Shown here piece by piece: positions 38,189 to 46,805 of a DNA stretch of 64,000 nucleotides. Each line of letters starts with the position of its first letter. Position 1 is the first letter of the stretch. The notes beneath the pieces are model-generated. The model was not told the origin of the DNA. It did no database searches and saw nothing but the letters and a program-made list of their open reading frames with translations. The position numbers and the translations under genes were made by a program. This DNA comes from Lacimicrobium alkaliphilum (GTDB taxonomy: Bacteria > Pseudomonadota > Gammaproteobacteria > Enterobacterales > Alteromonadaceae), in contig NZ_NISX01000006.1 in assembly GCF_002591895.1 (NCBI RefSeq), positions 62,001 through 126,000 on the forward strand, written 5' to 3'.

Positions 38189-39063
38189 TGCGGGACTTGT
38201 CATTAAGGGCCAGAAAGAAACTCTCTACTCTGGAGCGTAATCTGGGTTTGAAAGACAGTATTAAAGTCTCTCTCGACGGTCCGCTAAAGGAAATCCTTAG
38301 CTGGTGTGAGGAGCAGGAATTTACGCCGGGCCGGGCGCTGCCGCCGAGGCACTTTATTATCGATGCCAGTGCCCTTGTTAAGATAAACCAGATTCTGCGT
38401 GAACATGATTTTAGTGATTACCGACAACAGTTTAAGGGACTGGATCGCGCACAGACGGCTGAGATTGATCCCAATGAGAAACGTGCGGGTATCGCGCCCA
38501 CCGCTAATCAGTTGCTAATGGCGGTGACCGAACCTGATTTGTTAACCACAGTCTCCGGGTATTTTTATTCCTTACCACAGCTGAATCTGGAACTGGACTG
38601 TAAGAAGTTGGCACTCACTGACTATCAATCTCTTGTTGTGATTGAAAACCGCGACAGTTTTAATCAGTGGTGGCAGTATCAAAGTCCGTTGCATGGGCCT
38701 GATACGCTGGTGGTGTATCGTGGTGACAGAGGCCACTCGCGAGCCTGCAAGGGATTACGAAAACGCTGGGTAAGGGAATGCCCAGAGCAACCGATGTACT
38801 ATTTCGGTGATTTGGATCTGGCCGGACTGCGTATTGCCATCAGCGGCAGATACCAGGGCCTGTTATTACCGCCGATCTATGAGTTAGCAAAACAGCTGGT
38901 CCCGCAGCATTACCCCCAAACGCAACTTAAATTTCTGCCCGGCCTGCAACGAGACTGCCCGCCAGGCTGGCGACCCTTACTGGAACTGATCACCAGCCAG
39001 CGCGCCGGACTCAGACAACAATTGATGCTAAACCTGCCATTGGAGAAAGTGGGGTCAGAGTAA
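38188..39063 (+). CDS. TOPRIM-type nuclease subunit (JetD/MksG-like)
   Basis: 291 residues. The N-terminal half is a DNA-binding-like arm domain. The C-terminal half is TOPRIM-like: the conserved Glu lies in SLVVIENRDSFNQW (about 150-163) and an Asp pair in MYYFGDLDLAGLRIA (about 206-220). JetD/MksG proteins are topoVIA-like nucleases that cut DNA trapped by the SMC complex, which gives plasmid restriction. The last residues (KVGSE) and the TAA stop are encoded by the left arm of a 25-bp inverted repeat, so the native C terminus may have been replaced or lost. It is co-directional and overlapping with the three upstream subunits. Confidence 0.82.
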   Translation: MRDLSLRARKKLSTLERNLGLKDSIKVSLDGPLKEILSWCEEQEFTPGRALPPRHFIIDASALVKINQILREHDFSDYRQQFKGLDRAQTAEIDPNEKRAGIAPTANQLLMAVTEPDLLTTVSGYFYSLPQLNLELDCKKLALTDYQSLVVIENRDSFNQWWQYQSPLHGPDTLVVYRGDRGHSRACKGLRKRWVRECPEQPMYYFGDLDLAGLRIAISGRYQGLLLPPIYELAKQLVPQHYPQTQLKFLPGLQRDCPPGWRPLLELITSQRAGLRQQLMLNLPLEKVGSE

Positions 39064-39127
39064 ACTTTCTCTGCTTTCGCCTTTTAAAACGGCTCAGCTC
39101 CAAGAAAGTTTACTCTGACCCCACTTT
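39046..39127. repeat. Perfect 25-bp inverted repeat overlapping the nuclease stop codon
   Basis: Arms at 39046-39070 and 39103-39127 are exact reverse complements, containing GGGGTCAGAGTAAACTTTC and GAAAGTTTACTCTGACCCC, with a 32-base spacer. The left arm contains the stop codon of the TOPRIM gene (TAA at 39061). The GTCAGAGTAAA / TTTACTCTGAC string is one I recall around REP-type elements and their Y1 transposases in gammaproteobacteria; no transposase is nearby. It could also act as a hairpin terminator for the convergent operons, though there is no T run beyond TTTTTC. Confidence 0.9.
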
Positions 39128-39133
39128 TTCAGG

Positions 39134-40351
39134 TTATACCGAGCGAGTAGCCACGGCTGGCGGGATGGCGGCGGCGCGACTGGCGGGACCCAGCACTGCA
39201 AGCTGGCCCAGTAACCACAATACCGCCATGCCAAAGGGAAGGTAATACCAATCCAGCCGTTGCATTTCAAAGTTATTCACCAGCACCATATTCAGCCCGA
39301 GTGTCAGGGCCAGCCCCAGAGCAATACCCATGGAGCTGATCAGCAGGTTTTCCAGCATAAAATAGCGCAGGATATCACCTTTGGTGGCGCCCAGCGCCCG
39401 GCGGGTACCGATCTGCTTGCGGCGTTTGTTGACCGTAAAGCTCGACAAGCCGACGATACCGGCGGCCGTGACCAGGGTCAGTGTCAGTACAACAATAAGC
39501 AGAATTTTGATCATAGCGCTGTGACGGCGATAGCTGCGCTCGCGGGTGTCTTCGATGGTGGTCAGATCGCGAATAATACGGCCCTTGTTGCTGTTGGCCA
39601 GCATTTCCTCTATCTGTGGCATCAGCGAATTCCGCTGCCCTGGTTTGGTACGGATCAGGTAATTGGCCGAATTAAACAGGGTCTGTTCCGGGCTGAGCAT
39701 GGCCCGCTCAACAGAGCCCCAGCCAACCCAGGGCGCCTGTAGCTTGTCGATAATGCCGATAATGTTAATTGGCTGATCATCATTGATATAAACGGTCTTA
39801 CCGACCACTTCCTCAATGGCTGATTCAGGAAACAGCGCCTCAGCCATGTCCCGGGTGATGATAATCACATCGGGCCAGGTGCGGGCGGCGGGTTCACGCC
39901 AGCGAATCTCCTGCTGATTGAAATTTCGCCCGGCAATCAGTTCCACATCCAGGGTGTTAAGCCCGTGCTCATCCACCATATATACCGCCACACCGGTACC
40001 GTCGAACTCTTCTCCGGGCTGAGTCTGCAGGCCCATTGACCAGCCACTGCCGCTCATGGGCACGGCGTTGGTCTGGATGGCATCCACCACACCGGGTAAG
40101 GCGCGCAGGGCAAGAAGATCCTCCTGTGTTGTGTTTTGCGGGTTATAGTCATCGGCGAAGCCAACGGAAGTCAGGTAGAAACTGTTGGCTTCGTCGAGCC
40201 CTGATTCACGAGCCATCAGTTCGTTGCGCTGCTGAATGATAAACACCGCATTGACAATAATGGTCATGGTGACCGCAATCTGAATGGCGATCAGTATCGC
40301 ACCGGTTTTGTTGCGCAGCATGGCGCGCAGAATTGGACCAAGATCTCGCAT
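39134..40351 (-). CDS. ABC transporter permease (MacB/FtsX type), second copy
   Basis: 405 residues: an N-terminal membrane helix (about 15-38), a periplasmic MacB-like core domain of about 230 residues, and three C-terminal helices with the FtsX block RKQIGTRRALGATKGDILRYFMLENLL. It is the last gene of a four-gene unit (adaptor, ATPase, permease, permease) and pairs with the permease at 40360-41673, giving a heterodimeric transporter. The gap to that gene is 8 bases. Confidence 0.9.
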   Translation of the reverse strand: MRDLGPILRAMLRNKTGAILIAIQIAVTMTIIVNAVFIIQQRNELMARESGLDEANSFYLTSVGFADDYNPQNTTQEDLLALRALPGVVDAIQTNAVPMSGSGWSMGLQTQPGEEFDGTGVAVYMVDEHGLNTLDVELIAGRNFNQQEIRWREPAARTWPDVIIITRDMAEALFPESAIEEVVGKTVYINDDQPINIIGIIDKLQAPWVGWGSVERAMLSPEQTLFNSANYLIRTKPGQRNSLMPQIEEMLANSNKGRIIRDLTTIEDTRERSYRRHSAMIKILLIVVLTLTLVTAAGIVGLSSFTVNKRRKQIGTRRALGATKGDILRYFMLENLLISSMGIALGLALTLGLNMVLVNNFEMQRLDWYYLPFGMAVLWLLGQLAVLGPASRAAAIPPAVATRSV

Positions 40352-40359
40352 GATGGCTC

Positions 40360-41673
40360 CTACTGACTCTTAAGTTGTTGTGAGGGATTGACCTGACAGG
40401 CGCGCCAGGTGGGATAGAGTCCCGCCAGTAAGCTGGCGATCAAGGCCAGCAGCAGTGCCAGTAATACCAGAGGTAAATCCAGTGAGGTGAGGTTGTCGGC
40501 AAATTCGCCATACAGGGCACCGACTCCCTGTAAGCCGAGTAATGCCAGCGCCAGCCCAAGCAGACCGCCAAGCAAGCCAATACTGCCCGCCTCAAGTAAA
40601 TGCTGGATAAAGACCTCTTTGCGGGATGCTCCAATTGCCCGGCGCAGCCCGATTTCCGGTGCCTTGGCACTGAACTTGGCCAATAACAGGGCGATGGTAT
40701 TAAGCAGGCAAACGGCGAGGAACATAAAGCTCAGCCACAACATAATGCGGGCGTCATCGGCTACCACTTCCTGAATTTCCATCCACTGCATGACATCAGA
40801 GAGCCGGTTGTTTAAGGGGCGTGGGAAGCGACCGAGCTCTTTCTGGGTATTCACATAGTTGTTCAGAAAGGCCTGATACTCAGCTTTGTCACCGGCATCG
40901 GGCAGCTCCACCCACATCTGGAAATTGACACATTCAGACAGCAAAAAGCCCTTAAAGCCAGGCTCTTCGGGCTCTTTCCAGCAGTTAACATTGCCGCTAG
41001 AATCCAGTTCCAGCGGCATTTTCAGGCTCAGCGGCATAAACAGATCTTCGCTGGTATTAAAGGCGCCGGTGGTAAGGTCATAGAAACGTGGCACGGGTTG
41101 CCAGTGATCCAGCACCCCCGCCACGGTAAACAGATTGCCGGTGATGCGCAGTGTCTGGCCGGTTGAATCACTGCCGCCGAAAATCTTATCATTCATGGCC
41201 TTACTCAGTACCACCACCTGGCGCTCATTAGCATCATCCTCGGCGGACCAGGGACTGCCGTATAAAAACGGCACCTCGAACATGGCGAAAAAGTCCTGAT
41301 AGGTCAGACGGATAGAAGCATTAAAGGGTTTGGCATCGGCATCAGCAGGTTCTACCACGCCTCCCGAACTGGCCATGGCTGCCTGCCGGTAAGCGCGTTT
41401 TGCGGCCATCAGATTGGTGGCATCGGTCCAGGTCAGCTGATCCGGTGGCAGGTTGCGCTCGTCGCGGCTCTCATGGGGATCCCAGCTGTCTACCTGCACA
41501 TAAAATAACTGGTCACTTTTTTGCGGGATGGGATCCGCCGACATCAGATAATTAACGGTGATAATGGTCATACAGGCGCCAACACCCAGTCCGATGGCTA
41601 ATACCATCAGGCCACTGAGCAGCGGGTTGCGTTTAAGGCTCAACAGCGCCAGTTTCATATAGTAGCTAATCAT
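40360..41673 (-). CDS. ABC transporter permease (MacB/FtsX type), first copy
   Basis: 437 residues with an N-terminal helix (LSGLMVLAIGLGVGACMTII), a periplasmic domain (about 50-290), and C-terminal helices with the FtsX motif PEIGLRRAIGASRKEVFIQHLLEAG. The coupling motif and position two bases after the ATPase gene show it is the membrane partner of that ATPase. Likely a mechanotransmission-type exporter. Substrate not deducible (macrolide-like drug, peptide or envelope component). Confidence 0.9.
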   Translation of the reverse strand: MISYYMKLALLSLKRNPLLSGLMVLAIGLGVGACMTIITVNYLMSADPIPQKSDQLFYVQVDSWDPHESRDERNLPPDQLTWTDATNLMAAKRAYRQAAMASSGGVVEPADADAKPFNASIRLTYQDFFAMFEVPFLYGSPWSAEDDANERQVVVLSKAMNDKIFGGSDSTGQTLRITGNLFTVAGVLDHWQPVPRFYDLTTGAFNTSEDLFMPLSLKMPLELDSSGNVNCWKEPEEPGFKGFLLSECVNFQMWVELPDAGDKAEYQAFLNNYVNTQKELGRFPRPLNNRLSDVMQWMEIQEVVADDARIMLWLSFMFLAVCLLNTIALLLAKFSAKAPEIGLRRAIGASRKEVFIQHLLEAGSIGLLGGLLGLALALLGLQGVGALYGEFADNLTSLDLPLVLLALLLALIASLLAGLYPTWRACQVNPSQQLKSQ

Positions 41674-41675
41674 GA

Positions 41676-42386
41676 TCAGGCTCCGCTGACCAGGCGAGCT
41701 TCGGCCAACTGGCCGGTGCTGGCGATATTGCTGATCTGGCCATCGCGAACGTAGATCTGTCGATCCGTTTGTTCGGCCAGCACCGGGTCATGGGTGACCA
41801 TGATAATAGTGGTACCGGCGGCATTAATCTCTTTGAGCAAGTCCAGTACGCTGGCTGCCATGGCCGAATCCAGATTACCTGTGGGTTCATCGGCGAGTAA
41901 AAAACGCGGCTGGCCGGCCAGCGCCCGTGCGATCGCTACCCGCTGCTGCTGGCCACCGGAGAGCTGTGAGGGTAAGTGCTTACTGCGGCTGGCCAGGCAA
42001 ACTGTCTCGAGGCTTGTTTCGATACGCTGTTTACGTTCGGATGCAGGCATTTTGCGGTAGCGCAGCGGTACGTCGACATTGTCGAACAGATTCAGATCGG
42101 GGATCAGATTAAAGCTCTGAAAGATAAAACCGATTTTTTCATTACGCAGCCGGCTGCGGGCATTATCCGACAGGTGACTGATGTCCTCGTCGTCGAGAAA
42201 ATACTGGCCCTGATCGAAGGTTTCCAGCAAGCCGGCGATGTTCAAAAAGGTGGTTTTTCCTGAGCCGGAAGGGCCGGTGACGGAGATAAATTCGCCTTCA
42301 GCCACCTCCAGGCAGAAATCTCTGAGCGCGTGAGTGGCCACCAGATCGGTGCGGAATACTTTACTGATATGTTGCATTTTTAACAT
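41676..42386 (-). CDS. ABC transporter ATP-binding protein (MacB/LolD type)
   Basis: 236 residues from the ATG at 42386, supported by AAGGAA; the frame is open 54 codons upstream but that part lies inside the adaptor gene. Walker A GPSGSGKTT, Q-loop FQSFNLIPDLNLFDNV, signature LSGGQQQRVAIARALAG, Walker B FLLADEPTGNLD and the H-loop MVTHD are all present. It belongs to the LolD/MacB/FtsE family and energises the two permeases downstream. Confidence 0.95.
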   Translation of the reverse strand: MLKMQHISKVFRTDLVATHALRDFCLEVAEGEFISVTGPSGSGKTTFLNIAGLLETFDQGQYFLDDEDISHLSDNARSRLRNEKIGFIFQSFNLIPDLNLFDNVDVPLRYRKMPASERKQRIETSLETVCLASRSKHLPSQLSGGQQQRVAIARALAGQPRFLLADEPTGNLDSAMAASVLDLLKEINAAGTTIIMVTHDPVLAEQTDRQIYVRDGQISNIASTGQLAEARLVSGA

Positions 42387-42396
42387 CGGAATTTCC

Positions 42397-43671
42397 TTAT
42401 TGGGTAATAAGTACAGTGTCTGCACCACGGAACTGGTCGGTGCCTGAAATGATAATGGTGTCGCCTGGATTAAGGCCGTCGAGGATTTCCACCGCATTGA
42501 GGCTGCGGGCACCGGTCTGAATTTGTTGCTTGGTGGCGATCTCACCATCGACCAGATAGGCTATGCGACCGCTGCCCGTTTCCAGAAACTGGCCCCGCTG
42601 CACCATTAGCACATCGGCTTTGTTTTCCATCAGCAGGCGGGTGGTCAGGCGCTGATTCTGGCGCAGGCCTTGTGGCATTTTCTCGCTAAAGCGCACCCGG
42701 CCGGTAACCTGATTATTTTCAATTTCCGGCGAAATGGTGACCAGGGTGGCTTCATGGGTCTGGCCGTTAAGATTAACCTGTGCCTGTACACCAATGCTGA
42801 GGTCATCGGCATAGCTTTCGGGAATGGCCACTTCCAGCTCAAACTGGCTGAGATCCACCACGCTGAGCAGCGGCTGGTGACGACTGACCTGATTTTTCTC
42901 TGCCACTGCCAGGTTGCCCACTATGCCGTCGACGGGTGAACGTACCGTCAGTTCCTGAACCTGGCGCTCCAGGTCTTCCACTAACAATGTCTGTCGGGCC
43001 AATAGAAGCTCCTGGGTGCGGATCTCGAAACTGAGCTTTTCTTTGTCCAGCGCCCCATCCTGTAAGGCATGCTGATAAATTAGTTTTGCATTTTCCAGAT
43101 CATCCTGAGCTTTTTCATAATCAAGCTGGCTGATGCTGTTAGTACTGTAGGCCTTATCGGCGCGGCGCTTCTCGCGATCGGCGGCGGTCAGCGCCACTTT
43201 CGCCATGTCCACGGCTTTTTGATTGGCAAGCTGCTGTTTTTTGGACTCAATACGCTGGCGATCCAGCTCAATCTGCTGGCTTGCCAGACCCGATTGTTGC
43301 TGTTTCAGCTGATTACTCAGTTCCGGGCTGTCAATCTGTGCCAGTATCTGCCCTTGTGACACGCTGTCACCGGCATCGGTCATCAGTGTCACGGTACCGT
43401 CGGCGGGGCTGTAGAGGGTCGGGCTGACTGCGGCAACCACCCGCGCCTGTACCGACAAATCCCGTGTCAGATCCCCCCGTGTTACCGTAGCCAGGCGTAA
43501 GCGCTCCGCTGGTACACTGATATCGGTGGTGCTGTAACTCTGAACTTTGGGAATCGCTAATAACAACAGGCCGGTGATAACCAGCGCCGCAATTGCTCCC
43601 CAGATATACAGTGGGCGTCTGGACGGCGCAGCCAGCAATTCATCCTGACCACTGGTATCAGCTATTTTCAT
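42397..43671 (-). CDS. Periplasmic adaptor (membrane-fusion, HlyD/MacA type)
   Basis: 424 residues. One N-terminal membrane anchor (YIWGAIAALVITGLLLLAIP) precedes a lipoyl half-motif (SPADGTVTLMTDAGDSVSQGQILAQID), a long coiled-coil hairpin (about 115-220), the second lipoyl half (VRSPVDGIVGNLAVAEKNQVSR), and beta-barrel and membrane-proximal domains. It links the inner-membrane ABC complex to an outer-membrane channel. It is the first gene of the exporter operon; the ATPase starts 10 bases after its stop. Confidence 0.93.
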   Translation of the reverse strand: MKIADTSGQDELLAAPSRRPLYIWGAIAALVITGLLLLAIPKVQSYSTTDISVPAERLRLATVTRGDLTRDLSVQARVVAAVSPTLYSPADGTVTLMTDAGDSVSQGQILAQIDSPELSNQLKQQQSGLASQQIELDRQRIESKKQQLANQKAVDMAKVALTAADREKRRADKAYSTNSISQLDYEKAQDDLENAKLIYQHALQDGALDKEKLSFEIRTQELLLARQTLLVEDLERQVQELTVRSPVDGIVGNLAVAEKNQVSRHQPLLSVVDLSQFELEVAIPESYADDLSIGVQAQVNLNGQTHEATLVTISPEIENNQVTGRVRFSEKMPQGLRQNQRLTTRLLMENKADVLMVQRGQFLETGSGRIAYLVDGEIATKQQIQTGARSLNAVEILDGLNPGDTIIISGTDQFRGADTVLITQ

Positions 43672-43753
43672 TCTTGTCTCTGATTGATATGGGTTTCAGG
43701 GTAAGTCGCAGGAAAAGATGAAAAGGTTTATCTGAGGCGGAAAAAATGTCAGA

Positions 43754-43782
43754 TAAAAAAAGGCCGCCTGAGTGGCGGCCTT
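43754..43782 (-). terminator. Intrinsic terminator of the exported methyltransferase gene
   Basis: On the minus strand AAGGCCGCC - ACTCA - GGCGGCCTT is followed by a run of T's. The stem is 9 bp and GC-rich. It lies 26 bases after the methyltransferase stop and before the adaptor gene. Confidence 0.88.
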
Positions 43783-43807
43783 GTTGCGTGGTTAAGCTAA
43801 ATGCAGA

Positions 43808-44635
43808 TTATTCTTGTGCTGGTTTCACAAACTTCAGTGTCATTCTGTCGCTTTCGCCTATGGCCATGTAATGGTCTTTGTTTTCTTCACCTAAACGCAG
43901 GCTGGGAAGCAGGGTCCACACGCCTTTAGGGTGGTCCGCAGTATCCATAGAGTTGGCATTGATATCCGATGAGGCGGCCAGTTCAAAGCCGGCATGTCTG
44001 GCTGCGTTTAACACTACAGCCTCATGCATATAGCCACTTTTTTCCATATCTTCTGCCGGACGATCGGCGGGCAATCTGTGCTCCACCACACCCAGTACGC
44101 CGCCTGGTTTAAGCGCTTTGTAAAAAGAGGCGAATACCTTATTCAGGTTTTCCTCGCCACCCCCGCGCATATACCAGTTGTGCACATTGCGGAAGGTCAG
44201 CACTCTGTCAGCGCTGCCAGCGGGGGCAAAATCCAGTTTTTCTGGTGGCTGAAATACACTGACCTCTACCTTGCCATATACATCCTGATTTCCATTCACT
44301 TTCTGCATAAAATTTTTCAGTGAACGCTGGTAATACTCAACGTCAGAATCGGGATCAAAATGGGCAGCAATCAGCTTGCCGTTGTCTTTTAAGTAAGGCG
44401 CAAGAATTTCTGTATACCAGCCACCGCCCGGGGCGATTTCCACCACCGTCATATCCGGCTGAACATCGAAGAAACGCAGGGTTTGCTGTGGATTACGGTA
44501 CTCGTCTCTGGCCTGGTAAGAAGCCGTACGGTGCTCACCCATCGCCGCTTGTTGTAGCTCATTGGCCTGGGTCAGTGGTGATGCACCGATTAATACTGTG
44601 GCACAGATACCACAGAGTGCTTTTATTTTATTCAT
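43808..44635 (-). CDS. Exported SAM-dependent methyltransferase-fold protein
   Basis: 275 residues. The N terminus is a clear Sec signal peptide (KIKALCGICATVLIGASPLTQA, cut before NEL). The mature part has a class I methyltransferase fold: motif I VVEIAPGGGWYTEILAP, motif II-like ADRVLTFRNVHNW and LKPGGVLGVVEHR. This matches a group of 'predicted methyltransferases' with signal peptides (COG4798-like). How a SAM enzyme would work in the periplasm, where SAM is not expected, is unclear, and it may bind another ligand. It is a single gene with its own terminator. Confidence 0.88.
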   Translation of the reverse strand: MNKIKALCGICATVLIGASPLTQANELQQAAMGEHRTASYQARDEYRNPQQTLRFFDVQPDMTVVEIAPGGGWYTEILAPYLKDNGKLIAAHFDPDSDVEYYQRSLKNFMQKVNGNQDVYGKVEVSVFQPPEKLDFAPAGSADRVLTFRNVHNWYMRGGGEENLNKVFASFYKALKPGGVLGVVEHRLPADRPAEDMEKSGYMHEAVVLNAARHAGFELAASSDINANSMDTADHPKGVWTLLPSLRLGEENKDHYMAIGESDRMTLKFVKPAQE

Positions 44636-44763
44636 ATCCTTCTCCTTTGGTTATTATTGAAATCACTTACGTACCTGATATTGATTCGGATCCTATTATT
44701 ACTCTGCTTCATTTGTTGCCCTGCCTTTTTCGTCCGAAAGGGAATAAGACGGGATAAACGGCA

Positions 44764-46257
44764 TCAGGTAGTTAGCGCCAGCAATTCTCTGTATTCATCC
44801 AACGCGTACTGATCCGTCATACCTGAGACCATATCCTGTAACAAACGACAGCGATAATATCCTTCCCACAATATCATACGGCGGGGATCATCGTTGTTGT
44901 GCTGTTTCAGAGCCTGGCGATAGGCACTGACATGCTTATTGGGCAGCCGTCTGGCCAGTCTTGATTCAATCAAAAGATCGCGGTGTCCGCCACTTATCAC
45001 CTGATTAAACTCAATCTGACTCAATTCCAGCAGCGGGCGATATTGGTTGAGTAACTCGGAGATAATGCGATATCCCTGTAATTCAAGGGTTTGCACTTCT
45101 TCCACGCTGAAGATATGTTTGATGGCGACCTGTTTGAAGGTTTCGATCAACTGATGACAATATGAATCATCTTCCAATAGTGCTCTGTTTAGCCGCCCGT
45201 AATAGATGTCTTCAATATTGGCAATAAAGCCTTCAGCAGCATGATGTACCAGCGGGTGGATAAGATTGACTCTGAGCCAGACAAAAAACTCATGAGCCTT
45301 GTTTATCGGCTCCTTGTCAGCCCGCTGAGTGACATACTCAATGACCTGTCGAAAACTTTTCGGCTTTTTACCCTCAGTGGCAAAACAGGGAATATCTGCC
45401 TTGCCCTCACCATCATCAAAGGTTGAGATCAACAGTTCCGCCAGCCGATGATAACTGAGCAGGCCTTTTTCAACGCCATCTTCGATATCTGCCAGACAAT
45501 AAGAAATATCATCTGCCGCTTCCATCAGATAAGCCAGTGGGTAGCGACCGTTTTCAGTCAGCCCCAGTTGTTCACGCAGCGCACTGACAAACTCCTGTTC
45601 GGTCAGATAAAAGCCGGGTTTTTTATGCAGATAATCCAGTGCCGTTCCTTTAGCTGGCCGTGGCTGGTGAGCCGGACGGGTATATTTGAGAATGCAGGCG
45701 CTTTGCATATAGGTCAGGTTGAGGCCCAGCAGTGAATGAATAAGACGAACGGCCTGGGCATTACCTTCAAAGTTACTTAAATCGGCAATCAGTTTGTCTG
45801 CCAGAGGTTGTATGGCGGACTCTTTATTTCTGAACAGGGGGAATTCAGGCAGATGCTGGCGAAACCATTTGGTAATAGCGGCTTCACCAAAGTGGCCAAA
45901 GGGCGGATTGCCGATATCGTGCATCAGACAGGCCATTTCCACTAATGATTCGATGGCCCGCTCCAGGCCATCCAGCCCATAGGTTTTGGCGTCATCGCCG
46001 AGTTTGTCGAACAGGGTGCGAACGATAAAACGTCCTGTCTGCTGCACTTCCAGTGAGTGAGTAAGGCGACTGCGCACTGCGGCATTGCGTTCCAGCGGGA
46101 ACACCTGAGTTTTTTGCTGTAAGCGGCGGATGGCGGCAGAGTTGATGATTCTGCCTCTGTCACTTTCCAGTGCCCGTTCGAGTTTGCGGATACTGTCAAA
46201 TTCGCTGCTGCCAAAAGGCCTGCTCAGACTAATACGGTTGCGAAAGTTTATACTCAT
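44764..46257 (-). CDS. dgt: Deoxyguanosinetriphosphate triphosphohydrolase
   Basis: 497 residues from the ATG at 46257 (MSINFRNRISL), which aligns with the E. coli start MAQIDFRKKINW; an ATG at 46302 adds 15 residues and lacks a ribosome site. Conserved ESDRGRIINSAAIRRLQQKTQVFPLE and the HD-domain metal ligands (SRLTHSLEVQQ and CLMHDIGNPPFGHFGE) identify the dGTPase, which splits dGTP to deoxyguanosine and triphosphate. Such enzymes balance dNTP pools, and related ones restrict phage by draining dNTPs. It lies downstream of the PAS gene and tdk on the same strand. Confidence 0.95.
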   Translation of the reverse strand: MSINFRNRISLSRPFGSSEFDSIRKLERALESDRGRIINSAAIRRLQQKTQVFPLERNAAVRSRLTHSLEVQQTGRFIVRTLFDKLGDDAKTYGLDGLERAIESLVEMACLMHDIGNPPFGHFGEAAITKWFRQHLPEFPLFRNKESAIQPLADKLIADLSNFEGNAQAVRLIHSLLGLNLTYMQSACILKYTRPAHQPRPAKGTALDYLHKKPGFYLTEQEFVSALREQLGLTENGRYPLAYLMEAADDISYCLADIEDGVEKGLLSYHRLAELLISTFDDGEGKADIPCFATEGKKPKSFRQVIEYVTQRADKEPINKAHEFFVWLRVNLIHPLVHHAAEGFIANIEDIYYGRLNRALLEDDSYCHQLIETFKQVAIKHIFSVEEVQTLELQGYRIISELLNQYRPLLELSQIEFNQVISGGHRDLLIESRLARRLPNKHVSAYRQALKQHNNDDPRRMILWEGYYRCRLLQDMVSGMTDQYALDEYRELLALTT

Positions 46258-46341
46258 TCGGGCAGGTCCTGCTGGGTTGTTCAAACTGGAATATTGTGAC
46301 ATGGAGTAACGCGGGAAGATGACAGAATCGATTCACCCCTG

Positions 46342-46725
46342 CTAATCCAGGCGGATAAAAAACACCTGATAGACTCTTTCCTGCGGGTTGTGACTGATGG
46401 CGCTGATGACCCGGTAGCGATACTCTTCTCCGCCCTTGTTTGTCACACAGGCTTCCATACTGATTTTTTCCAGGTTTTTATCCTCAGCCAATTCCCATTC
46501 CAGCTCCCACTGACTGGCCACTACCGCACGGTACGCCGGATCCGGGTAGGCCAGTTGCCACCAGGCGTCTTTGTCCGGCATCTGTGTGAGGGTAAAACCA
46601 AACTCATCAATAAAAGCCTGATTAACAAAGGTAACTTTGTGATTGTTGCTATTTTCTGCCGGTTCACCAAGCAACGCCGGGAACGGCAGTTTCTGCAGGA
46701 ATTGCTGATACTCTGGCTTATCCAT
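46342..46725 (-). CDS. PAS-domain-only protein
   Basis: 127 residues, nearly all one PAS fold: KVTFVNQAFIDEFGFTLTQMP at about 29-49, then the central helix and C-terminal sheet (YRYRVISAISHNPQERVYQVFFI). There is no output domain, membrane segment or signal peptide. Stand-alone PAS proteins usually bind a small ligand and act by protein contact. It lies between tdk (80 bases upstream) and dgt (84 bases downstream) on the same strand; whether it relates to nucleotide metabolism is unknown. Confidence 0.82.
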   Translation of the reverse strand: MDKPEYQQFLQKLPFPALLGEPAENSNNHKVTFVNQAFIDEFGFTLTQMPDKDAWWQLAYPDPAYRAVVASQWELEWELAEDKNLEKISMEACVTNKGGEEYRYRVISAISHNPQERVYQVFFIRLD

Positions 46726-46805
46726 AAAGTGGCGCCATCAGTTATTAATTTAATAGAGGCATACTAAAACCACATTGATCTGCATTCAACTGATTCATTT
46801 AAAGG

